Notes: generated by a model from the sequence alone, not told the origin. A stretch of 64,000 nt of DNA from B3-G11 sp036985855 (GCA_036985855.1 BTQL01000003.1:1-64000); one strand, 5' to 3'. Shown: positions 40,730 to 49,377, numbered from the stretch's first letter. Numbers and translations are program-made.

Positions 40730-41611
40730 CTACGTCGTGGTGCGCCGCCCTCTTCCGACGAGAGACACCCCCAGAAGCGTGACTGCGCCTCCGGCGAGAA
40801 TCGCAGGAGTTATCTGCTCTTCAAGGAGTACTGCACCACCCACGATTGCAACGAGAGGCGCGAGATATGCCGTGACAGCGACAAGTGTCGCGGAGGCTTG
40901 TTTCGACGCGTACAAAGTTGCGCCGAAAGGCAGCAAGGTCGACCCGAGCCCAAGCACCGTGAGCAGTATCCACAGGTCGGCATCGTAGGTACTGAGATCG
41001 TCGAACCCAACGAATGCCCCTACCGCGATCGAAACGATCGTGCCGGTGACGAACATCGGGAAAGCAAGGGGGACCGTGTCGTGAAGCGGTGCGTATTTGC
41101 GTTGTAGGACGCCGGAGAACGATCCGAGCAGCACACCGACGCCTGCCAGAAGGAATCCTGAGACGATGTCGCCCTCTACCCCCAGTCCTGTGTCACCCAC
41201 GATCAGGATCATCGTCGTGCCAACGAGTCCGATGATGAGGCCTGCAATCTGACGGCCGGTGATCCGCTCGCGAATGAACAACGCAGCCATGACAGCCGTC
41301 GTTGCGGGTACCAGCGTGATCACAAGCCCTTCGACGCCAGCAGAAATGAAGTTGAGTGACGCCATGAAAAACATCGGTGTAAGACCCGTTCGAAGGGCTC
41401 CTATGAGTGCGCCATGCCTCCATGCGAGGCTCGTAGACCTCGATCTGGTTCCGAGCACATAGATGAGCAGAACAAGGCTGGCGATGGCCGTGCGCACGAC
41501 GAGCACAGTGAGTGTGGTGGCGCCGAGACTGTATGCAGCCCTTGTCCCAACGCCGGCAAGACCCCATCCTGTTGAGGCAGCGAGGATGGCGATGAGGATC
41601 TTGTTGCGCAC
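40730..41611 (-). CDS. EamA/DMT-superfamily transporter
   Basis: The 293-residue protein has ten hydrophobic helices in two EamA repeats, each ending in a typical segment: VEGLVITLVPATTAVMAALF followed by RERITGRQIAGLIIGLVGT in the first, and VAVTAYLAPLVAIVGGAVLL followed by EEQITPAILAGGAVTLLGV in the second. This family exports amino acids, nucleobases or other metabolites; the substrate is unknown. Translation appears to start at GTG 41611 without a clear ribosome-binding site. It is divergent from the IF-1 gene. Confidence 0.9.
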   Translation of the reverse strand: MRNKILIAILAASTGWGLAGVGTRAAYSLGATTLTVLVVRTAIASLVLLIYVLGTRSRSTSLAWRHGALIGALRTGLTPMFFMASLNFISAGVEGLVITLVPATTAVMAALFIRERITGRQIAGLIIGLVGTTMILIVGDTGLGVEGDIVSGFLLAGVGVLLGSFSGVLQRKYAPLHDTVPLAFPMFVTGTIVSIAVGAFVGFDDLSTYDADLWILLTVLGLGSTLLPFGATLYASKQASATLVAVTAYLAPLVAIVGGAVLLEEQITPAILAGGAVTLLGVSLVGRGRRTTT

Positions 41612-41745
41612 CTTGGAACGCTACCGACCGCTGGGATTCTGGAATCAGCTATGGGCCGATAACTGCCAACAGCGTGTTCTCGACGGTACGATGAGGTGGT
41701 TCGTGACGGCCCGATCAGGTTGAGACCGACGTATGGGCCGATTGA

Positions 41746-41982
41746 TTGGAGATTCTCATCGCAGGCAAGGACGACTATTTCAGGGCGAAGGGTGTTGTTG
41801 TAGAGACACTGCCCAATGCCACCTTCCGCGTGAAGCTGGAAACCGGCCACGAGGTCACAGCGCGAGCATCCGGCAAGATGCGTAAGGGTCGGATGATCCG
41901 GATCATTCCCGGCGACTCGGTTGAGGTCGATGTTTCTGCGTACGATCCAACGATGGGTCGAATCGTCTGGCGATACCGGTAA
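41746..41982 (+). CDS. infA: Translation initiation factor IF-1
   Basis: The 78-residue protein is an S1-type OB fold matching IF-1: GVVVETLPNATFRVKLETGH, ASGKMRKGRMIRIIPGDSVE and VSAYDPTMGRIVWRYR. It binds the 30S A site during initiation. The start is TTG 41746 and the N terminus (MEILIAGKDDYF) is longer and less basic than canonical IF-1. The usual infA lies in the ribosomal-protein cluster near secY; here it stands alone between EamA and a Fur-family gene, so it may be a second copy or a relocated one. Confidence 0.85.
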   Translation: MEILIAGKDDYFRAKGVVVETLPNATFRVKLETGHEVTARASGKMRKGRMIRIIPGDSVEVDVSAYDPTMGRIVWRYR

Positions 41983-41993
41983 CCGTAGACCGG

Positions 41994-42449
41994 CTACCGA
42001 TCACAATTCGGGCACACGCCCTCTACCTCGAGGACGTGGTCGATCACTCTGTAGCCTGCTTGGGACCCGAGAGACAAAGCGATCGAGTGCAACTCATGCT
42101 CCGCTTTGTCCGACACATCGATGTCTTCGATCGACCCACAGGCGACACATACCACGTGATGATGGTGGCCGGTGAGCCACTCCGCCAGCTCGTAGCGGGC
42201 AATGCCATCCGGTCCGTGGTTCCGTTTGAGAATCCCTGTTTCCTCGAAGATCGAAAGTGTTCTGTATAGCGATGACACGGGTAGACCACCGGTTGCGTCA
42301 CTAGCGAGTTCGGCGGCACTGCGGGGTCCTGAGGCCATCTGTACCGCAGTCACGACGGTTCGTCTCCCTGCGGTGTACCTGATGCTGTTCTCAGCGAGCT
42401 TCCGTCTGACGAGCTCGTGGATCTCGGTGGACGGGTGTGTGTCTGCCAT
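41994..42449 (-). CDS. Fur-family metalloregulator
   Basis: The 151-residue protein has a winged helix (YTAGRRTVVTAVQMASGPRS, GGLPVSSLYRTLSIFEETGI), a metal-sensing loop ELAEWLTGHHHHVVCVACGS, and structural-zinc cysteines CVACG and CPNCDR at the end. The HHHHVVC pattern is typical of Fur/Zur proteins. The adjacent metal-type ABC ATPase upstream on the same strand, with a His-rich tail, favours a zinc (Zur) or manganese role. The family does not settle which metal. An inverted repeat lies directly in front of the gene. Confidence 0.9.
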   Translation of the reverse strand: MADTHPSTEIHELVRRKLAENSIRYTAGRRTVVTAVQMASGPRSAAELASDATGGLPVSSLYRTLSIFEETGILKRNHGPDGIARYELAEWLTGHHHHVVCVACGSIEDIDVSDKAEHELHSIALSLGSQAGYRVIDHVLEVEGVCPNCDR

Positions 42450-42469
42450 GTGTTCGAGGCTAGAGGTAC

Positions 42470-42497
42470 ATTCTCACTATCTGGGAGTTCTGAGAAT
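42470..42497. promoter_or_regulatory. Inverted repeat, possible Fur/Zur operator
   Basis: ATTCTCA at 42470-42476 and TGAGAAT at 42491-42497 are exact inverted copies 14 nt apart, just upstream of the Fur-family gene and downstream of the ABC ATPase stop. The half-sites resemble Fur-superfamily box halves (TGAxAAT), but they face outward and the spacing is larger than in a classic box. It could be an autoregulatory operator or a small hairpin. Confidence 0.35.
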
Positions 42498-42499
42498 GA

Positions 42500-43327
42500 C
42501 TACGCGTTGTCGTCGTCGTGAAGCGCTTCCACGTGAATCGTGCGATTCTGGTGCACGTGGAGCTCGTCGGTCGGACGGTGAGCAGGATCATCGAGGAAGA
42601 TCCGCTCGCCCTCAAGGTGGAGAAGCGCGGATCCGTACGCGCTTTTCAGATTCGAGGCTGTGAGAACTTCGGTCGGTGAACCCGAAGCGATCACACGACC
42701 GGCCATGAGGACAACGTGATCGGCGATCCGAGCCTCCGCAAGGTCGTGCGTGCTCATCACGATCGTGCCGCCGCGTTCCTGTTCATCATGGATAACCGAG
42801 TCAATGGCTTGCGCAGATGGAAGGTCGAGTCCGGTGAGAGGTTCATCGAGAAGGAGCAGATCTCGATCTTGGGCGAGACCCTGGGCAACGAAGACGCGTT
42901 GGCGTTGTCCACCCGAGAGCTCGCTCAGGTGCCTCTGGGCGAGATCAGAGATCGACATCCGGTCCATTGCCTCGGCAACGATCGCCCTGTCGATATCTGT
43001 GAGACGGTGGAATTCACCGATTGCGGGATACCTTCCCATTGAGACCACCTCAGCGACGGTGATCGGCAGCGCTTCGTTCACTTTTGTCGTCTGCAGCACG
43101 AATGCGATGCGACTCGGAGATTCCGCCCGGTGGACCGTCAGGTTCCCAGACGTCGGAGAGACGAGACCCGCGATGCCACTGAGAATCGTCGACTTTCCGG
43201 ACCCGTTCGGTCCGATGAGGGCCGTGACGGCGCCTTCGGGAATGGTGAACGAGGAGGATGCGACCGCGACCTGGTTTCCGTACCGGAATTCAATCTCGAT
43301 GGCTGTTACGGCGGCCCTGGGTGTCAT
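42500..43327 (-). CDS. Metal-type (Zn/Mn) ABC transporter ATPase
   Basis: The 275-residue protein has Walker A IGPNGSGKST, Q-loop VLQTTKVNE, signature LSGGQRQRVFVAQGL, Walker B LLLLDEPLTGLD and switch MSTHDLAEA, the layout of ZnuC/MntB-type ATPases. The C-terminal 30 residues are His/Asp-rich (DELHVHQNRTIHVEALHDDD), a frequent zinc-handling feature. No permease or substrate-binding gene is adjacent, which is unusual. It precedes the Fur-family gene by 50 bp on the same strand. ATG 43327 is taken as the start; the upstream frame runs into a tandem repeat. Confidence 0.87.
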   Translation of the reverse strand: MTPRAAVTAIEIEFRYGNQVAVASSSFTIPEGAVTALIGPNGSGKSTILSGIAGLVSPTSGNLTVHRAESPSRIAFVLQTTKVNEALPITVAEVVSMGRYPAIGEFHRLTDIDRAIVAEAMDRMSISDLAQRHLSELSGGQRQRVFVAQGLAQDRDLLLLDEPLTGLDLPSAQAIDSVIHDEQERGGTIVMSTHDLAEARIADHVVLMAGRVIASGSPTEVLTASNLKSAYGSALLHLEGERIFLDDPAHRPTDELHVHQNRTIHVEALHDDDNA

Positions 43328-43333
43328 GTGAAC

Positions 43334-43361
43334 AGACGGTAGACGGTAGACGGCAGACGTT
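43334..43361. repeat. Heptanucleotide tandem repeat, about four units
   Basis: The word AGACGGT is repeated in direct tandem with slight drift (AGACGGT, AGACGGT, AGACGGC, AGACGTT). It sits in the divergent region between the ABC ATPase and HisA-like genes. The following bases to about 43426 form a second, looser series built on TTCTG/TCTGCG words. The same seven-base word occurs at other gene junctions of the window. Confidence 0.9.
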
Positions 43362-43435
43362 GGACGCAATCGGAAGACCCTGTTCCGTGTTCTGCGTTCT
43401 GACCTCTGCGCTCAGACTTCTGATATCTTGTCCCC

Positions 43436-44305
43436 ATGGAGCTATACGCAAGGGTCAATATTCTCGATGGAAGGGCCGTTCGGCTTCCGCACGGCGACGT
43501 TCACGATGCCATCGCTCTCGATGATGATCCGGTCAACCGGGCCAGAGGCTGGATAACAAAGGGCGCCGACCGGTTACACATCGTAGATCTCGATGCAGCC
43601 GCGTACGGTGACTACAAGAACCGCGGATTGATCGCCGACATCATCAAGGCAGTCGATGTTCCCGTGCAGGTAGGTGGCGGGGTCAGATCTCAAGCAGAGA
43701 TAGAACGCGTACTCGGCATGGGCGCATGGCGCGTCGCCATTGGAACACTTGCCATCATCGATCAGGTGTTGTTTTGGGAACTGAACCGTCGACATCCCCA
43801 TCGGATAGTCGTGTCGTTGGATGTCGGGACCGATCTCGAGATTTCGATAAAGGGATGGACGGAACCGACGGGTGAATACCTCGAAGAGACACTCATAAAG
43901 CTGTCATCGGGGGGTGCAGCGGGATTCATGATCTCAGAGGTTGGCAGAGATGCCCTCGAGGAGCCCCCGAACTTCGATGCCCTCGAGTTGGCCATCTCGC
44001 TTGTGGACGAGCCGGTTGTTGCCGCGGGCGGAGTGCGCGATCTTGACGACATAGCGACTCTGGTCGAACTCACCGCGGGCGGGAACAAGCTCGCAGGTCT
44101 GGTTGTGGGTCGCGAAGTAACTGCCGGTCGGTTCACCGTTGAGCAGGCCGTGACCGAACTCGCAAGTGCGGGAATCACCCGCGGTCCATGGTCCCGTGCC
44201 GAGCTCGACGTAGAGCTGGCGAAGTACCGTGACGTGACCACGGATCCTGCAGAGGCCGACGCCGCAACGGCGTTCGTCGAATGGATTGGCTCCGGGGGCG
44301 CATAG
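43436..44305 (+). CDS. HisA/PriA-family protein with altered active site
   Basis: The 289-residue beta/alpha barrel matches HisA/PriA: VNILDGRAVRLPHGD, RLHIVDLDAAAYGDYKNRG, phosphate-binding VQVGGGVRSQAEIE and VVAAGGVRDLDD, and GLVVGREVTAGRFT. In HisA/PriA the first strand reads AxDxxDG with the catalytic Asp; here that residue is Asn8. The second catalytic Asp is retained (VSLDVGTD), but the TDI-KDGT loop is replaced by SEVGRDAL. About 45 extra C-terminal residues are present. It may therefore not be the histidine/tryptophan isomerase but a related enzyme on a phosphorylated substrate. No his or trp gene is near. Confidence 0.8.
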   Translation: MELYARVNILDGRAVRLPHGDVHDAIALDDDPVNRARGWITKGADRLHIVDLDAAAYGDYKNRGLIADIIKAVDVPVQVGGGVRSQAEIERVLGMGAWRVAIGTLAIIDQVLFWELNRRHPHRIVVSLDVGTDLEISIKGWTEPTGEYLEETLIKLSSGGAAGFMISEVGRDALEEPPNFDALELAISLVDEPVVAAGGVRDLDDIATLVELTAGGNKLAGLVVGREVTAGRFTVEQAVTELASAGITRGPWSRAELDVELAKYRDVTTDPAEADAATAFVEWIGSGGA

Positions 44306-44394
44306 GCGTTCAGCGATGAAGCAGTGCTTCGGCATCGTTGAACCCGGTTTTGCCTAACCTCGACCTCACTGGATCGTGACATGAGGTGATGGTT

Positions 44395-44718
44395 ATGAAG
44401 TCGTTCTTTAGGTTCCTGTTTGTGCTCCTGATCGTTGGCGCCGTGGCGGCCGTGGTCGCATCGATCGTTTCGAAGAAGAAACTTGAATCGATGTCCGATG
44501 ACGAGATACGTGAGTATCTGAGTATCAAGCTCTCCGGCAAAGTCGGCGATGAGCAGCTCGGGACGATCCAGGATGCCGTCCTTACCGGCGTGCGGGGAAA
44601 GAAACCGGCGGCCGATCACTACACCGATGATGTCGATGACACCATGGATGATGCTGGTGACGAAGCGGAAGAGGCAGATGAAGAAGCTGCCAAGGCGGGC
44701 GAATCAGCTGCGGAGTGA
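44395..44718 (+). CDS. Small membrane-anchored acidic protein
   Basis: The 107-residue protein has an N-terminal hydrophobic helix (FFRFLFVLLIVGAVAAVVAS), a basic SKKKLE stop-transfer, a helix MSDDEIREYLSIKL, and a strongly acidic, Asp/Glu/Ala-rich tail that is probably disordered. ATG 44395 follows GAGGTG at 6 nt and is preferred over in-frame GTG 44386 and ATG 44389. No family was recognised. Confidence 0.68.
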   Translation: MKSFFRFLFVLLIVGAVAAVVASIVSKKKLESMSDDEIREYLSIKLSGKVGDEQLGTIQDAVLTGVRGKKPAADHYTDDVDDTMDDAGDEAEEADEEAAKAGESAAE

Positions 44719-44738
44719 CAACTGTCGGTCTTCGGCTC

Positions 44739-45635
44739 TCAGCGCGCAGCCGCAGCTTTCTGACGTTTCGAATCTGACACCTGACGTCTGTCGACAGTGA
44801 ACATTGCTAGAGCTATCCAGACGGTCGTGAAACCTGCCAACTCGGTAGTTGTCATCGACTCGCGAAACACGAAGACACCGACAAGCAGCTGGATCGATGG
44901 CGCGATGTACTGGAGGAATCCAAGCGTCGACAAGGGGATTTGTTTCGCGGCCGATCCGAAGAGGAGCAGCGGGATCACTGTGACGATCCCGGCTCCAATG
45001 AAGAACAGTGTCACCGCAGGTGGCGATCCGAGTGTCGCGCCTGTCGGTTGGGCCAACAGCAGCATCGCTGCGAGCGCCGGGACGAACATCACAGATGTTT
45101 CTCCGAATAGCGAGACCAGCGGTGGGGGCGTTACATCGCGTTTCTTCAACAAACCATAGATTCCGAAGGAGAACGCAAGAGTGAGCGAGATCCATGGAGG
45201 GACACCTGTAAGCACTCCCATTGCTGTGACTCCGAACGCAGCGATACCAACGGCGATCCACTGAAGCGGTCGCAACTGCTCTTTGAGAATCACAACTCCG
45301 AGCGCAACAGAAACCAGTGGGTTGATGAAGTAGCCGAGCGAAGCCTCAACGATATGCCCGTTCGTGACCGCCCACAGGAACACGCCCCAATTGATCGAAA
45401 GCAGTACAGCGGCGATACCGGTGGCGATCCTCGGCCTCCAGGTGGCGTACCCGCCCTTGAACGCCGGCCACTGTCTTCGCGTCGTGATCGCGAGGGCAAG
45501 GATCGGAACCGACCATACGATCCGATGCAGCAGCAATGTTGCAGCGTCGGTTGACAGGAGGTTCCAGTACACCGGCGTGAGACCCCAGAACACGTACGCC
45601 GCGAGTCCGAACCAGATTCCTCTGCGATACTCCAA
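44739..45635 (-). CDS. rarD: RarD-family DMT permease
   Basis: The 298-residue protein has ten hydrophobic helices with RarD-specific segments: WFGLAAYVFWGLTPVYWNLL near the start, LLLHRIVWSVPILALAI, NWGVFLWAVTNGHIVEASLG, YFINPLVSVALGVVILKEQL and STLGFLQYIAPSIQLLVGVF. RarD proteins belong to the EamA group and are predicted exporters, historically linked to chloramphenicol sensitivity. The start is TTG 45635, 5 nt after GGAG; the longer open frame to 46166 has no family similarity. Both ends of the gene abut intergenic repeat words. Confidence 0.88.
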   Translation of the reverse strand: MEYRRGIWFGLAAYVFWGLTPVYWNLLSTDAATLLLHRIVWSVPILALAITTRRQWPAFKGGYATWRPRIATGIAAVLLSINWGVFLWAVTNGHIVEASLGYFINPLVSVALGVVILKEQLRPLQWIAVGIAAFGVTAMGVLTGVPPWISLTLAFSFGIYGLLKKRDVTPPPLVSLFGETSVMFVPALAAMLLLAQPTGATLGSPPAVTLFFIGAGIVTVIPLLLFGSAAKQIPLSTLGFLQYIAPSIQLLVGVFVFRESMTTTELAGFTTVWIALAMFTVDRRQVSDSKRQKAAAAR

Positions 45636-45746
45636 GTCTGCTCCGTAGACGGTAGATCGCAAACCGTAGGCATCCTGCAGATACTGTCTACTGTAAATGA
45701 GCGTTCCGTCCACCTTCTTGTCACTCCCTCGCGATACGGTGCGCCC

Positions 45747-46226
45747 ATGACAACCAAGCTCACCCCGAAACGTATCGACCCTGGTCCGAGACGCCGGCAT
45801 GAATCCAGAGTTCAGAGGTTCTCGGTGAATCCGGATCTGCTCGGGTATCTCGACGGCCTGTCCATCGTTGACGTCGAAGCAGAGCGCCTCGTGGATGCCG
45901 TCTGTTGGGAGCTGGGGGTTGAGCCACCCGCGCTCCGTTTTCATGCACGGCGGTCGCCATACACCGGTGCGACCGAGCAACCGCGATGGTTTCTGATCGA
46001 AACCTTTGGTGAAGACAGGGTCGCTCAGATCGAGGCGAACCGTTCTGCACGGCTTCCCGAGCACGGAGTGATCAGGCTTGGGCGTACAACCACGCTCATG
46101 ACGGTTGCACACGAGCTTGCTCATCATCTTGTGTTCGTTCTGGACCCGTTGGTCACGCCCGGGCATGGGAAACTCTGGGTACGCAGGTTTGACCAGGTTG
46201 CGGATCTGATCTCGAGGTTGATCTAG
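45747..46226 (+). CDS. Zinc metallopeptidase-like protein (HExxH)
   Basis: The 159-residue protein has the zincin motif AHELAHHLV near residue 115 and a third ligand candidate in GHGKLWVRRFDQV about 17 residues later. The spacing resembles the actinobacterial putative metallohydrolase family TIGR04338 and the SprT-like proteases. The N-terminal half is basic and without known domains. There is no signal peptide, so it is cytosolic. The substrate is unknown. Confidence 0.75.
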   Translation: MTTKLTPKRIDPGPRRRHESRVQRFSVNPDLLGYLDGLSIVDVEAERLVDAVCWELGVEPPALRFHARRSPYTGATEQPRWFLIETFGEDRVAQIEANRSARLPEHGVIRLGRTTTLMTVAHELAHHLVFVLDPLVTPGHGKLWVRRFDQVADLISRLI

Positions 46227-46353
46227 CGAGCAGGCACCGGTCTGAGGTCCCGACGATCACCACTGGACCCGTTTCCTCCGGCCGCTCTGTCGATAGAGCT
46301 TGTATTGAGGGTGGTCCTTTCCCTACGCTGGGTATGCGAGGAAAGGAAGACCT

Positions 46354-46869
46354 ATGCACTATGGAAGGATCACTACGGTCGTCGGTTCGGTTCTGGCGAT
46401 CATCGGACTGGGCCTGAAGTCCGCGAGCTCGGGGGGAGAAGACATCCTGCCCGCACTGAGTCAGCAGAACCCGGCGTTCCCGGACGGGTTCGATCGTATC
46501 TTTACGGCGATCTGGAACGACAACCTGGCTGGAACACTGATTTTCTTGATTGCACTCGTGGCCGTGCTTGGCCTGTCACTCATTCCGGACATCAAGGTCG
46601 CACTTTCGAGGATGAACGCACTCGTAATCACAGTGCTCGGCGTGCTCATGATGGTCATCGGCGGAATCGCTGCGAGTGGCGCACTCGACGATGCAGACAC
46701 GCTTCAAGCTGGTTTCGCCCAGGCATTTGCCGGTGCGTTGATCCCTGAGGCATACACCGTGTCGATCAGCGTTGGCTGGTACTTGCTTGCGCTCAGTGGC
46801 GTACTTGCTGCCATCGGTGGTGTTCTGCAGCTAATCGTGAGGCCCGACGAGGACGCACTCACGGCGTAG
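46354..46869 (+). CDS. Four-helix integral membrane protein
   Basis: The 171-residue protein has four hydrophobic helices (ITTVVGSVLAIIGLGLKSAS, GTLIFLIALVAVLGLSLIPD, MNALVITVLGVLMMVIGGIA, VGWYLLALSGVLAAIGGVLQ) and a periplasmic loop rich in Asn/Gln/Asp. ATG 46354 has AAGGAAGACCT directly upstream. No known family was recognised; the pattern suggests a small polytopic envelope protein. Confidence 0.7.
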   Translation: MHYGRITTVVGSVLAIIGLGLKSASSGGEDILPALSQQNPAFPDGFDRIFTAIWNDNLAGTLIFLIALVAVLGLSLIPDIKVALSRMNALVITVLGVLMMVIGGIAASGALDDADTLQAGFAQAFAGALIPEAYTVSISVGWYLLALSGVLAAIGGVLQLIVRPDEDALTA

Positions 46870-46943
46870 AGGACGTCAGAATTCGGACTTAGGCGCTCTG
46901 AGGAGTTGGCCTCTTCGTCGACACCGGCTATCTGAAACCGGTT

Positions 46944-47378
46944 CTACATTGGATGTTCGACACGGAAGACGGGGTGCTGATCGGTGACCCTGGTGAAGTC
47001 GACGATGGTTGGGTGCGCGGCCAGTTCGAAGTAGTCGGCTACGTACTTGGTGTTCTCGTTGTAGTACCTGGCGAGTGCCTTGCCGGCTTCTTCGCCATCG
47101 ACCTCGATTGCCCTGACTCGACTGGTCGCGGCTCCTCGCGCAAGAGTCGCCCGGTCGGATGCTCGCAGATTGAGCACCCAGCTCACCGATCCATAGGGTG
47201 CAACCAGGTATTCGATGCCGTCGACGGTCACCGGGGTGACCATCACGTGGCGGCGCTCTCCCGACTTTCGACCGGTTGTCGTGAGCTGCCACGCGGGCCC
47301 TTTGCCGCGTTTGGCCATGAACGCGACGAATCGGTTGGTCATCCTTCGTGATCTTGTGAGTTCATACTGCTTGGACAT
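46944..47378 (-). CDS. Deazaflavin (F420)-dependent nitroreductase family protein
   Basis: The 144-residue protein has the Ddn/FDOR-B split-barrel pattern (DUF385): WQLTTTGRKSGERRHVMVTP, YLVAPYGSVSWVLNLRASDR, and Ala/Arg-rich strands followed by HPVFRVEH. Mycobacterial relatives (Ddn) bind cofactor F420 and reduce nitro compounds or quinones; F420 usage here is a family inference. The ATG at 47378 is chosen, and the longer open frame is rejected as nonhomologous. Confidence 0.87.
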   Translation of the reverse strand: MSKQYELTRSRRMTNRFVAFMAKRGKGPAWQLTTTGRKSGERRHVMVTPVTVDGIEYLVAPYGSVSWVLNLRASDRATLARGAATSRVRAIEVDGEEAGKALARYYNENTKYVADYFELAAHPTIVDFTRVTDQHPVFRVEHPM

Positions 47379-47409
47379 GGAAACGACCCTACACCGACAA
47401 CAGGCCCAG

Positions 47410-49377
47410 TTACCAGATGTCTGCGCGCTCGATGATCGGCCGCATTGCCGGTGAGCTCTCTGTGATGTCGAAGGCATCAGCGAATGACGCCAGGTTGCTG
47501 AGCGGCCCGTTGCATCGAAAGTGGTTCGGACTGTGCGGATCCGAGTTCACGAGCAGCCGGAGATATTCGTCCGTGTAGTTCTGACGCCAGGTACGCGCAT
47601 AGGCGAGGTAGAAGCGTTGTTCCGGAGTCAGTCCGGCCACGGGAGGGGCTTCGTCGCCGTCCTGGGCGGCCACCATGGCCGCGAGGGCTATCTTGAGTCC
47701 TCCGAGGTCGGCAATATTCTCTCCGAGCGTCAATTCCCCATTGACATTGAGGCCCTGCTCGACTTCGTATGCGTCGAACTGTTCGACGACGACCTTGGCG
47801 CGTTTCTCGAACTCGGTAGCGTCCGCTTCGGCCCACCAGTCGCGCATCTGGCCGGTTGCGTCGAATTTGCTTCCCTGGTCATCGAAACCATGAGTGATCT
47901 CGTGCCCGATCACGGATCCGATCGCCCCGTAGTTCACAGCAGCATCGGCATCAGGATCGAAGAACGGGGGTTGGAGCATCCCGGCGGGGAAGACGATCTC
48001 GTTTCGAAGCGGGTGGTAGTAGGCGTTCACGATATGTGGAGCCATGATCCACTCATGGGTGTCCACGGGTCGGCCAAGTTTGTCGATCTGGCGGTTGAAC
48101 TCGAAACGTGACGCTGCGATGCGATTCCCCATCCAGTCCTTCGGAGCAATCTCGAGCCCTGTGTAGTCGCGCCATACGTCCGGGTACCCGATCTTGTATC
48201 CGAATCCTTCGAGTTTCAGCAGAGCCTCTTCCCGTGTTTCTTCGCTCATCCATGAAATCGCCCTGAGCCGTTCAGCCATCGCCACGATGAGGTAGTCGAC
48301 GAGCTCCTCCATCGAGCGTTTCGACTCCGGAGTGAAGTTGTCGGCCACGTACAGCTGTGAGATCAGCTGGCCGATGTCGCCAGATCCAGCAGCGAGCACG
48401 CGTTTCCAACGATCCTTCTGCTGCTGCTGCCCTCCCAGCGTTTTTCCGTAGAACTCGAATGCTTCCTTCTCGAGCGCATCGGGTAGCGAGGACGCAGTTG
48501 CACGGAGCAGATGCCAGGTGAAGTACGCTTTCCACTCGGTGAGCGACATGGTCTCGAGCAGCGCGTCGAGCGTTGGATAGAGAGCAACATTGTCGATGTT
48601 GACCGCTGACTCCTTCCCTGCGCCTATGCCGCTGATATAGGCAGCCAGATCGAACTGTGGCATCGACTCCTTGGCAGCGTCGATGCGCTGCTTGTTGGTG
48701 ATCAAGTCCACGTCGCGCATCTGAACGTTGGTGTATGAGGCTTCTGCGATCGCGGTTTCGATCGTGAGGATCGAGTTCACGAAGCCGGTGTCCCCACCCA
48801 GTTCGGCAAGCGAGAACATACGACCGATGTGGTCCCGGTAGGCGGTTACGAGAGCCTTGGACTGGTCATCGTCCCTGAGGTAGTAGTCGCGGTCTGGAAG
48901 ACCAAGACCGCCCTGATCCAGGTAAAGGAGGTTCGCCATTGGTTCTTCGAAATCGGGGAGGACGCTCACGCTGAAGAGGACTCCGATGCCGATCTGATGG
49001 AACTCGACAACGAGCTCCCTGATGTCATCGATGGTTGAGATGCTGTCGACGCGGTCGAGCCATGGCTGGATGGGAGAGAGTGCCAGACCTTCGATGGTGT
49101 CGGTATCCATACCGGAGCGGTAGTAGTCGCCAACCATCTGGTCGACCGAGCCCGATTCCGCAACCACCCCTGCAGCGTTCTTCAGGAGGTCATGGAGTAT
49201 TGCTTCGTTGCGAACGTGTACCTCATGCGCCGAGCCCCAGGCCCCGTATTCGGGCGGTACAGGATTTGTGTCGAGCCAGCCACCGTTGGCGAACCGATAG
49301 AAATCGTCGGCAGGCGAGACGGACGGGTCGGAGTCCGCAGCATCGAATACAGGATCATCGGATGAGATCTGGATCAC
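47410..49377 (-). CDS. pepO: M13 family (neprilysin/PepO-like) metallopeptidase
   Basis: The 655-residue protein has the M13 zinc site IGHEITHGFDD (two His and catalytic Glu), third ligand Glu and Asp in LGENIADLGGLKIA, the substrate-binding NAYYHPLRNEIVFPAG, and N-terminal DDFYRFANGGWLDT. It cleaves oligopeptides on the amino side of hydrophobic residues. There is no signal peptide, in contrast to membrane neprilysins, so it is probably cytosolic. It ends in RADIW, close to the usual CxxW terminus. GTG 49377 is preceded by GGGAG at 6 nt. Confidence 0.93.
   Translation of the reverse strand: MIQISSDDPVFDAADSDPSVSPADDFYRFANGGWLDTNPVPPEYGAWGSAHEVHVRNEAILHDLLKNAAGVVAESGSVDQMVGDYYRSGMDTDTIEGLALSPIQPWLDRVDSISTIDDIRELVVEFHQIGIGVLFSVSVLPDFEEPMANLLYLDQGGLGLPDRDYYLRDDDQSKALVTAYRDHIGRMFSLAELGGDTGFVNSILTIETAIAEASYTNVQMRDVDLITNKQRIDAAKESMPQFDLAAYISGIGAGKESAVNIDNVALYPTLDALLETMSLTEWKAYFTWHLLRATASSLPDALEKEAFEFYGKTLGGQQQQKDRWKRVLAAGSGDIGQLISQLYVADNFTPESKRSMEELVDYLIVAMAERLRAISWMSEETREEALLKLEGFGYKIGYPDVWRDYTGLEIAPKDWMGNRIAASRFEFNRQIDKLGRPVDTHEWIMAPHIVNAYYHPLRNEIVFPAGMLQPPFFDPDADAAVNYGAIGSVIGHEITHGFDDQGSKFDATGQMRDWWAEADATEFEKRAKVVVEQFDAYEVEQGLNVNGELTLGENIADLGGLKIALAAMVAAQDGDEAPPVAGLTPEQRFYLAYARTWRQNYTDEYLRLLVNSDPHSPNHFRCNGPLSNLASFADAFDITESSPAMRPIIERADIW

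Noticed and set aside
45636..46166. N-terminal extension of the RarD reading frame to 46166
   Set aside because: The extension has no family similarity, overlaps the metallopeptidase gene on the other strand, and a TTG start with GGAG is present at 45635.
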